Shown here piece after piece: positions 25,798-32,963 of a DNA stretch of 64,000 nucleotides (its first letter is position 1; each line of letters starts with the position of its first letter). This stretch comes from Lactobacillus taiwanensis DSM 21401 (lineage in GTDB: Bacteria; Bacillota; Bacilli; Lactobacillales; Lactobacillaceae): the NCBI RefSeq assembly GCF_001436695.1, contig NZ_AYZG01000051.1:148211-212210 (forward strand), given 5' to 3'. Position numbers and translations under genes: made by a program. The notes under the pieces are model-generated. The model did not search any database and was not told the DNA's origin. It saw only the letters and a program-made list of their open reading frames with translations.

Positions 25798-25806
25798 TCT
25801 CCACGC

Positions 25807-25838
25807 AAAAAGCCAGGTTATTGCTAATCAGGCTTTTT
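25807..25838 (-). terminator. Terminator after the alpha/beta hydrolase pseudogene
   Basis: AAAAAGCC and GGCTTTTT flank a 16-base loop. It lies 22 bases downstream of the stop of the pseudogene at 25861. Confidence 0.7.
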
Positions 25839-25860
25839 ATACTGCATTTATTTGACTCTA

Positions 25861-26817
25861 TTACTTCAAGTTAGATTTAAAGAAATCTTCCACCTTATCG
25901 AACGGGATTTTATCTCTATTATCATAAAGATCAATATGTTCAGCATCTTTTACTTCGTATAATTCTTTTGGCTCATTTGCCAATTTATAGGCACGCTCAC
26001 TAAATGCCTTTGAATGAGCATGATCTCCTACGATAAATAAAATTGGACGTGGTGTGATTTCATCAACATAAGTTAAATTGCTCCATTGAAGCATTGATAA
26101 ATCAGAAGTAGTTGTAAAACCACCGCGAGCATTTTGGTGGAAGCCACGTGGTACAGCATAGAATCTAAACCATTCTTTGGTAATTGGATCCATATCTGGA
26201 ATTGCATCAACATTTGCATAAGGTTTATTGGGGAAAGAAAGGCTTATATTCTGGCATCTCATTTGCGTAATCTTCCCAGCGTTGACGCGTAAGCTTATCC
26301 TTAAATTCATCTAGTTGCTCTTTTGAGAAATTGTTCATTCCACGTACATCAGTCATGTCATACATTGATGCAGTTGCAATTGCTTTAATTCGAGTATCAG
26401 CGGCTGCAGCGGCTAAGCTAAAGCCACCAGAACCACAAATTCCAATTACACCAATCCTTTCACGATCAACAAATGGAACTTGCACACCCAAATAGTCAAC
26501 TGCTGCAGAGAAACTTTCAGCAAATAAATCAGGTGAAGAAACATGACGAGGTTCACCGCTTGATTCACCCATATTTACTTGATCAAATGTTAAAACAACA
26601 AATCCACGCTGCGCTAGTTCATTGGCCCAAACGCATGGGCCCTGTTCTTTGGTACTACCATATGGTGCACCAACAATTAAAGCTGGATATTGTTTTCTTG
26701 AATCAATGTCTTTAGTGTAATACAAATCTTCTACCAACTTATAACTGTAGGATTATAAAAGTTAATATGATCTCTTTGGATTTTGTTACTTAAAGATTGA
26801 ATGTATCCATATGCCAT
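25861..26817 (-). pseudogene. Alpha/beta hydrolase (YcjY/dienelactone hydrolase-like) with two frameshifts
   Basis: A full gene of 319 codons can be rebuilt from an ATG at 26817 (GGAG 9 bases upstream) to the stop at 25861. The first frame (MAYGYIQSLSNKIQRDHINF...) fails near 26740. The second carries VEDLYYTKDIDSRK through EYKPFFPQ and fails at the CCCC run (plus-strand GGGG, 26230-26233). The third continues NKPYANVDAIPD to the end. The shifts cancel (one base lost, one gained). The nucleophile motif is GICGSGG with Cys, plus D in VGDHAH and H in AEHIDLY. Two independent lesions argue for real decay. Confidence 0.85.
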
Positions 26818-27038
26818 ATTAGAAATCTCCTTTTAAATTTTATTTTATTAATAATTTTAAATCATATAATCTTTAGCAAACAATTATCTTTTTTATATTT
26901 TTATCTATAGAAGAAATATCTGTTTACCAACTTCATTGATTAGTATATTACTGCAGAAAATATATTAAAAATCAAAATAATTATTGGTAGTATAAATATG
27001 ATTTATAGTATTAAAGTTTAATATGGTATTGAAAAATA
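26818..27038. other. AT-rich gap, promoter region only
   Basis: Contains the ribosome site of the hydrolase pseudogene and otherwise very AT-rich sequence. No ORF or hairpin of note was seen. Confidence 0.4.
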
Positions 27039-27780
27039 CTAGTCCCACCAACCAGTAATATTCATTAATTCAATCTTCATGCTATTCCAGTCATGGCCTA
27101 GCACTGCTTTACTTGCTCGTCTCATCTGCTTACCATATAAGTCTGCATCTACACTAAGTAAATTTTTTGCCATTTGAGATGCACATACCTTCCAGAATAC
27201 TGCAACAACTGGCTGAAAATCAGGATAGGCCTTTAACCAGTCAATAAAATCATCCGTAAATTTACTTAACGCTTCATTAGTTTCTCTTTCCATGACCTCC
27301 ACAGGAATTAGTTGATTTAATGCAGGATATTTTTCTTCGTCAATTTTTGATGAATTACCATATTTTGATAATTCTTTCCCCATGCAAGTAACTCCTTTTC
27401 ATATTCCGGCTCTTGCGAGCGTTTATACTCGGATATTCCGCCGTACCAAATTACTTCAAACTGAAAATCAACTTTTTTGCTATATTCAGGATCAACAAAA
27501 CTTAGCAAATTGACTAAATATCCGTAATCCCACCACTTTAGTTGCCCAATTTCTAACTTGGTTGCATAAATAGATTTATCTTGATAACTAGCTAATGGTC
27601 AAGCCATCTCATAAATTTCTCTCTTAGAAAAAGGAACTCTCATCTTTTTACGCCAACGCTTTTGATAAGGAATATTTTGTTCGGGTACCTCGAAATATTC
27701 AATCGAAGCATATTTATCGTAAATAGACTTTTCATAAATTAATTGCGCAATGAAGGTTAGGTTATTATACTTAAAATAAG
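27039..27780 (-). pseudogene. Unknown gene with lost N-terminus, in-frame TGA and a frameshift
   Basis: I do not recognise the family. About 245 residues can be rebuilt. The open frame begins after a stop near 27785 with no start codon (SYFKYNNLTFIAQLIYEKSI). A TGA interrupts it at EMA-stop-PLASYQDK (near 27599), probably a former TGG Trp codon. A lost G in the G-run at 27378-27381 (C-run on the plus strand) then shifts ELLAWGK into KELSKYGN. The product was Trp/Tyr-rich and acidic, with a C-terminal KAVLGHDWNSMKIELMNITG. Its 5' end is overlapped by the rpiR promoter. Three lesions make it certainly dead. Confidence 0.7.
27743..27771 (+). promoter_or_regulatory. Promoter of the RpiR-family gene
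   Basis: TTGCGC (27743-27748) and TATACT (27766-27771) are separated by 17 bp. The predicted start of transcription falls at about 27778, just before the inverted repeat at 27784-27814. Confidence 0.65.
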
Positions 27781-27783
27781 AAA

Positions 27784-27814
27784 AAGCCTAGAATGTTACT
27801 AAGCATTCTAGGCT
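27784..27814. promoter_or_regulatory. Perfect inverted repeat at the rpiR 5' end (operator or leader hairpin)
   Basis: AGCCTAGAATG and CATTCTAGGCT form an 11-bp inverted repeat around 9 bases. It sits between the promoter and the ribosome site (GGAG at 27823-27826). It has the size and position of an autoregulatory operator. It could also act as a minus-strand terminator, since TTTTT follows on that strand. Confidence 0.6.
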
Positions 27815-27832
27815 ATATTTATGGAGAAAATT

Positions 27833-28630
27833 ATGAAATTAGATATTCTTTCAAATCAAATCGACTTCACTACTTCTGAAAAAGTGGTAATTTTGTATTT
27901 AGAAAATCATCTTAACGAAATAGACGGATTAACTATTACTGACTTAGCTAAAAAGTCTTTAACTTCTAATGCGACAATTATTCGTCTCAGTCATAAATTA
28001 GGCTATGACGGCTTTAAAGATCTAAAAGTTAACATAATTAAAAATATTGAAACTAATCGCTTTACTAATAATCAAGTTGACTTTAGTTTTCCATTTTCAC
28101 CCATTGATGATCTCAATACAATTAAGAATTCCATGACTGATCTATATTTAAATGGTTTAACACTTTTGCGCAACAAAATTAAAATGTCAGATATTAAGAA
28201 AGTAGCTAATTTAATTCTAACTAGTAAAAATACGTTTATTTTTGCTAACGGAGATACTGGAATTACTAGTAAAAGCTTTATTAATAAGGTGAACAAGTTA
28301 ACCATTTATCCAATTTTAGCAACTGAAAACGGTGAGGAAAATAATATTACTACCAGAATGAATGAGCATGATTTAGCAATTTTCATTAGTTATGATAAAT
28401 ATGCCTCCCAATATAATGAAGAAATTGAAATTCTAAAAAAGAAACATGTTAATTTTATCATTATCACAGCTAATACTGATCCTGCTGTTTTTGCTCAAGC
28501 TACTGTAGGAATTGCTATTCCTAATGAAGAAAAATCAAATAAAGTAGCAACTTTTTACTCTCAATTTGCTTTTCACTTTGTTTTAAATTTGATTTTTTCA
28601 GTGCTATATCAAGCGAAAATGCTAAATTAA
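27833..28630 (+). CDS. MurR/RpiR family transcriptional regulator
   Basis: RpiR-family repressors sense a sugar phosphate through a SIS domain. The 265 residues have an N-terminal HTH_6 domain (residues about 1-75, with TITDLAKKSLTSNATIIRLSHKLG) and a C-terminal SIS domain. In the SIS domain, TFIFANGDTGIT and AIFISYDKYASQ replace the usual GxGxS sugar-binding loops with degenerate versions. I start at the ATG at 27833 because GGAG lies 6 bases upstream; the ATG at 27821 is part of that site. It converges with the acetyltransferase gene at 28627, sharing 4 bases. Targets may include the neighbouring sugar enzymes, by inference. Confidence 0.87.
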   Translation: MKLDILSNQIDFTTSEKVVILYLENHLNEIDGLTITDLAKKSLTSNATIIRLSHKLGYDGFKDLKVNIIKNIETNRFTNNQVDFSFPFSPIDDLNTIKNSMTDLYLNGLTLLRNKIKMSDIKKVANLILTSKNTFIFANGDTGITSKSFINKVNKLTIYPILATENGEENNITTRMNEHDLAIFISYDKYASQYNEEIEILKKKHVNFIIITANTDPAVFAQATVGIAIPNEEKSNKVATFYSQFAFHFVLNLIFSVLYQAKMLN

Positions 28631-29193
28631 TTCTGCTCAATCTTCTTAATAATCTTAGCTGGCACTCCTTCAACCACTACGTTATCAAGAATGTTCTTGG
28701 TAACAACAGATCCTGCCGCAACAACTACACCGCTGCCAATAGTGACACCAGGACAAATCGTTGAATGACCGCCAATCCAGACATCATTGCCAATATTAAC
28801 CGGCTTGCCAATACCTAATCTTTCTCTTCTACCTTTGGCAGTTAAGGGATGGTTAACTGTATAGATGTCGGTATTAGGCCCAATCCATACATTATTACCA
28901 ATGTTAACTGGTGCAATATCTAAAACCGTTAAATTGTAGTTAGCAAGAAAATTATCACCGACATGAATATTTTTACCATTATCAACATTTAACCTACTAT
29001 GAACAACCAAGTTTTTTCCAGCAGAACCAAAGATTTCTCTCGCTTTAGCTTCTTGTTTTTTCGGTTCATTTTCAGAAATTGCATTGAATTCTTGACACAA
29101 TGTTACAGCAGTTAATTTACGCTTAGCCACTTCTTCATCATTAACCTTGTACCATTCTCCAGCTTCAAGTTTTTCTAATTCACTTTTAGTCAC
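28627..29193 (-). CDS. Sugar O-acetyltransferase (maltose acetyltransferase family)
   Basis: This is a second hexapeptide-repeat acetyltransferase, 188 residues long. It has the Maa N-terminal segment (EKLEAGEWYKVNDEE) and beta-helix repeats ending GSGVVVAAGSVVTKNILDN. The catalytic His is in YTVNHPL (about residue 113). The likely substrates are acetyl-CoA and a sugar 6-hydroxyl. It is the last gene of a minus-strand run with the VOC gene (16 bases upstream), the MocA oxidoreductase and perhaps the aldo/keto reductase. That suggests a small sugar or polyol locus with the RpiR regulator. Confidence 0.88.
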   Translation of the reverse strand: MTKSELEKLEAGEWYKVNDEEVAKRKLTAVTLCQEFNAISENEPKKQEAKAREIFGSAGKNLVVHSRLNVDNGKNIHVGDNFLANYNLTVLDIAPVNIGNNVWIGPNTDIYTVNHPLTAKGRRERLGIGKPVNIGNDVWIGGHSTICPGVTIGSGVVVAAGSVVTKNILDNVVVEGVPAKIIKKIEQN

Positions 29194-29209
29194 TTATATT
29201 TACTCCTTT

Positions 29210-29700
29210 TCATTCATCAACATGTCCATTAACTTGATATGAATCCTTAGTATATTGCATTACTTCAAAATAATTATTCTCGGGATCATGACTCCAAAAC
29301 TTCCACGTTCCAGCTGGTCCCTTACTTGATTCACCGAGTACTGGAATATCCTTAGCTTTAAATTCCTGATAAGTTTTTTGAATATCATTAACGGTTAAAG
29401 CAAAATGATTCAAACCTAAACGACTATTCCATTCAACATCATCTTGTTCGTTACCCATAGCTGGCGACATTTCAATGAATTGTCCTGGCGTTACTTCAAA
29501 ATAACCATACATTACCTTTTCGGGATCTTTTTGGGCAAATTCTTTTTCAATTTGTCTATTATCGCTGTGCAAATATTCTTTATATTTCACAATTACCTTA
29601 GCTTTTAAACCAAGTTTATTTTGATAAAAATCAATCATTTTATCCCAATCTTTAACGCGAATATTAACATGCATTAAGGCATTAAGGCATTAAATTTCAT
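29210..29700 (-). pseudogene. VOC-family (glyoxalase/lactoylglutathione lyase-like) gene, start out of frame through an 8-bp repeat
   Basis: The 154-residue body (MHVNIRVKDWDKMIDFYQNK...) is a complete VOC metalloenzyme of the glyoxalase I type. It has strand H(2), E in GYFEVTPGQFIEM, H in LNHFALTV and E in NNYFEVMQY as metal ligands. The original start is the ATG at 29700 with GGAG 7 bases upstream. From it the frame reads MKFNALMP-stop because an 8-bp unit is present three times (29671-29694). With two copies it would read MKFNALMHVNIRV. Weak internal initiation at 29674 remains possible, so the gene may be off or weakly expressed rather than lost. Confidence 0.8.
29671..29694. repeat. Three tandem copies of an 8-bp unit at a gene start
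   Basis: GCATTAAG, GCATTAAG and GCATTAAA follow each other directly. The third copy shifts the reading frame of the VOC gene start. Gain or loss of one copy by slippage would switch the frame. Confidence 0.9.
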
Positions 29701-29710
29701 TTTTCTTCTC

Positions 29711-30688
29711 CTAATCCAACTTCAATCCTGCACTTTTAACAGCTTGCTCTACAATCTGCATTACTTGATCACTATGTTCTAGCGCTTTTTTATCTTTATC
29801 TAAATCATTGTTATCAATCATCTTTTCAAAAGCTACAAATTCTTCGTACATGCGATGAATATAGATCTTATCGTCAACATGTTGGATTTTATTTTGATGG
29901 TTCACAATATCGAACGAATTCATGACATTAGCTGGTCCATTGACAATAATAGTTTCTTTTTCAGCTTCAATCAAAGAAGTGACCGGTGCTGCAACATCTT
30001 TAGCCGTAATTGAGACAGCCTTAAAATTATCATAATCTAAAGTCAATATTCCCGATGTATCAACTCCGCGTTCAATATTTGCATGATACTCAACCTTTTT
30101 AGGCATCCCAAATAATCCCACCAAAAAGTGAATATTATAAATATTTAAGTCCATCAAGGCACCACCACCCTTTTTGGGATCGAAGACTGGTAGAACTTTA
30201 CCTTGTTCAAAAGCATCGTAGCGATGAGAGTATTGCGAATAATTCATTGAAACGATCTTTATTTCTCCTACTTCAGATAAACTTTGTTTTAGATTTTTGT
30301 AATTAGTCAAATATTGGTTAGTAATCGCCTCTACTAAAATCAATTGCTTTTCTTTAGCAATTTGCTTCAATTCCTTGAATTCATCATACTTAACAGTAAA
30401 AGGCTTCTCACAGATAACATTCTTGCCTGCTAATAAAGCTTTTTTTGCAAAAGAATAATGAAGAGAGTTAGGTACTGCGACATAAACTGTATCTGCATTT
30501 GTTTCTTTAAGCGCTTGATCATAGTCAGTATAAATTTTTTCAATACTATATTTCGCTTGATATTCTTTCATATGATCAAGATCACTAGTTGTCCCAGCAA
30601 TTCCAACTAATTTTGTATTCTTTAAGTCCTTAGTAATTGGCAAAAAATCACTGACAATAAAGCCTGCTCCTGCAATTAATAACTTCAT
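29711..30688 (-). CDS. Gfo/Idh/MocA family NAD(P)-dependent oxidoreductase
   Basis: The family oxidises or reduces sugars, inositols or amino-sugar derivatives with NAD(P). The 325 residues have an N-terminal Rossmann motif LLIAGAGFI (3-11), ADTVYVAVPNSLHY and the hallmark CEKPFT (about 93-98) that places the catalytic Lys. The C-terminal domain has GGGALMDLNIYNIHFLVGLFG, with the conserved D-x3-N/H pattern. It is 10 bases upstream of the VOC gene and has its own ribosome site (GGAGAG). Intact; the sugar is unknown. Confidence 0.9.
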   Translation of the reverse strand: MKLLIAGAGFIVSDFLPITKDLKNTKLVGIAGTTSDLDHMKEYQAKYSIEKIYTDYDQALKETNADTVYVAVPNSLHYSFAKKALLAGKNVICEKPFTVKYDEFKELKQIAKEKQLILVEAITNQYLTNYKNLKQSLSEVGEIKIVSMNYSQYSHRYDAFEQGKVLPVFDPKKGGGALMDLNIYNIHFLVGLFGMPKKVEYHANIERGVDTSGILTLDYDNFKAVSITAKDVAAPVTSLIEAEKETIIVNGPANVMNSFDIVNHQNKIQHVDDKIYIHRMYEEFVAFEKMIDNNDLDKDKKALEHSDQVMQIVEQAVKSAGLKLD

Positions 30689-30761
30689 AATTATGCTCTC
30701 TCCTTAAATAATTCATTCTTATTAACTTTATTATCAATTTACTTAAACAATACTAAAATAC

Positions 30762-30813
30762 AAAAGCCGCATTCTGGTAAGAATGTTCATTTCTTTACCA
30801 AAATGTGGCTTTT
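30762..30813 (-). terminator. Terminator after the aldo/keto reductase at 30841
   Basis: AAAAGCCGCATTCTGGTAA and TTACCAAAATGTGGCTTTT form a long stem with mismatches, with T-runs on both strands. Confidence 0.8.
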
Positions 30814-30840
30814 ATTTTGAACTTTTAGTTCAATTTTGAC

Positions 30841-31662
30841 TTAATAATCTTCATCTTCACGCATTTCTGCAGGCCAACCATCAATTGGCTTACGTTCGTC
30901 TAAAACGCGTAATCTCTTAAGATCGTCACTATCTAATTTAAAATCAAAGATATCAATATTTGATTTAATATGAGCTGGATTAGTCGAACGCGGAATAGTT
31001 ACAACATCGTTTTGGACCAAGTAACGCAAAATTACTTGAATTGGTGATTTACCATATTTTTCGCCAATTTCTTTTAAAACTGGATTACTCGTTAGATTTT
31101 GCTGACCATTACCAAGAGGACTATAGCTTTCATGCACAATACTTTCTTTTTCTAAAAATTCGTGCATCTTCCATTGTTGCAAAAGTAAATGAGTTTCAAT
31201 TTGATCAACCATTGGACGGACACTACTTTGGTGAATTAGATCTAAAGTTTGTCGACTATTAAAATTACTAATTCCAATTGCGCGCGTCTTTCCTGCTTTA
31301 TATGCTGCCTCAAGAGCATGCCAAGTATCAATATCATGTCCCATCGGCCAGTGAATTAAAACCAGGTCAAAATAATCTAGTCCACTTCTTCTCAATGATT
31401 CATCTAAACCAATCTTAGTATCTTCATAACCATCAGTCATCGTTTTAGTTGTGATAAACACTTCATCACGATTTAGACTGCTTGCTTTCACTGCTTCGCC
31501 AACTTGTTGTTCATTTTGATAATATTGCGCCGTATCAATTAAGCGATAACCTTCTTCAAAAGCTGATAATACTGCTTGCTTTGTTTGATCAGGACTAATT
31601 TCATAAGTTCCAAAGCCAAAAATTGGAATTTTAACGCCATTATTTAATGTTAATTGCTTCAT
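30841..31662 (-). CDS. Aldo/keto reductase
   Basis: A NADPH-dependent aldo/keto reductase, distinct from that at 2894. The 273 residues have the catalytic D and Y in LIDTAQYYQN (about 43-52), K in TTKTM, H in LIHWPMG, and the cofactor segment IPRSTNPAHIKSNIDIFDF. The start at 31662 is preferred because GAGG lies 5 bases upstream and the family begins near there. The in-frame upstream extension (MIDYRNKLRKY) overlaps the ribosome site. Its own promoter and terminator are likely. Confidence 0.91.
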   Translation of the reverse strand: MKQLTLNNGVKIPIFGFGTYEISPDQTKQAVLSAFEEGYRLIDTAQYYQNEQQVGEAVKASSLNRDEVFITTKTMTDGYEDTKIGLDESLRRSGLDYFDLVLIHWPMGHDIDTWHALEAAYKAGKTRAIGISNFNSRQTLDLIHQSSVRPMVDQIETHLLLQQWKMHEFLEKESIVHESYSPLGNGQQNLTSNPVLKEIGEKYGKSPIQVILRYLVQNDVVTIPRSTNPAHIKSNIDIFDFKLDSDDLKRLRVLDERKPIDGWPAEMREDEDY

Positions 31663-31777
31663 AGTTACCTCAATATATTTTCTCAGTTTATTTCTATAAT
31701 CAATCATATATTAAAAATGATTATTTATTTCTATTAAACTTTTACCCAATTTCATCCATTTTTTAACTTATACACAA

Positions 31778-31807
31778 AAAAGAGCTGCTTTTTTCAAGCA
31801 ACTCTTT
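31778..31807 (-). terminator. Terminator of the truncated ABC exporter locus
   Basis: AAAGAG-C-TGC and GCA-A-CTCTTT pair around a T-rich loop, followed on the minus strand by TTTTTTGTG. Between it and the exporter stop lies a start-less open frame ending GPKPGPRPENDKSK. Confidence 0.6.
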
Positions 31808-31922
31808 AAGTTAGTTTATTTACTTTTATCATTCTCAGGTCTAGGACCAGGCTTAGGTCCCATTGAAACAATAAAACTAACAATTGGAAATCCTAGATAT
31901 AAAATCAGCTTCTTTCTATATA

Positions 31923-32963
31923 TTATTTCTTAAATTGATTATGAACGTACTCAGCATAAAGCGATGTTGACTTAACTAATTCTTCGTGCGTACCAGAACC
32001 AGAAACTGTACCATGATCAATGAAGTAGATTCTATCTGCATCAACAATCGTACTTAAACGGTGTGCAATGACTAAAGTCATTCTATTCTTCATTAAGCTA
32101 GTTAAAGCCTTTTGCACCATTGCTTCCGATTCTGAGTCAAGACTTGCAGTTGCTTCATCAAGCATTAAGATCTTTGGATCACGTAAGAATGCGCGAGCAA
32201 TCGCAATTCTCTGTCTTTGACCATCAGAAAGTTTTACCCCTCGTTCACCAATTTGAGTACCCAAGCCATCTTCTGATTCTTTTACGAATTTATCAGCATA
32301 TGCCATCTTTAGTACACGCCATAGTTCGTCATCATTTACTTCATGATCTAATCCATAAATTAAGTTTTCACGAATTGTTCCTGGCATTACTGCAGAATTC
32401 TGACCAACTAAACCAATTTGATGACGCCAATTAGTTAAATCGACATCATCAATATTTTCATTACCAATCGTAATCTTACCTGAAGTTGGTTTGTAGAAGC
32501 GTTCAATCAATGAGAAAATTGTTGATTTACCACCACCAGATGGTCCAGCAAAAGCGACAACCATATTTGGTTTAGCCACTACATTAATGTTATGCAAAAT
32601 TTGCTTATCTTTTTCATAAGAGAAGCTGACATTTTGCAATTGCAATTCTTTACCAGCAACATCAACTTTTTGATCATCAGCAGATTCTTCAATGGGTTCA
32701 TTGAGCATTTCACGAATACGCTCAGTTGAACCTGATGTCTTGGCTAATTCGTTAAAGAATTGGCTAACCATAATTACTGGTCCCATTAATTGGAACAAGT
32801 ACATTAAAAATGAAATGAGGGCACCCATGGTAAGACTGCCTTGCATTACCCGAATTGCACCATAGGTTAAAATCCCGATTACCAAAATCATCATTAACAT
32901 GTTAGAAATTGGTTGCATTAAAGAATCAACCCATGATTCTTTAAAGAAAATATTTCTTGTTGA
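31923..32963 (-). pseudogene. Multidrug ABC exporter (LmrA/MsbA type) lacking its first ~250 residues
   Basis: Only the last two membrane helices and the full nucleotide-binding domain remain. Walker A is GPSGGGKST, the signature LSDGQRQRI, Walker B ILMLDEATASLD and H-loop IAHRLST. Exporters of this class have about 580 residues; here the open frame runs back (STRNIFFKESWVDSLM) directly to the stop codon of mgtA at 32964. It is in the same frame and has no start or ribosome site. A deletion must have removed the promoter and most of the membrane domain. The ORF from the ATG at 32918 could encode 331 residues but cannot form an exporter. Confidence 0.82.

Noticed and set aside
31816-31920. Short start-less frame ending in GPKPGPRPENDKSK, considered as a secreted or pheromone peptide
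   Set aside because: Only the last 15 residues follow an ATG and no ribosome site fits; the hydrophobic part has no start codon. It may be the tail of a deleted gene.
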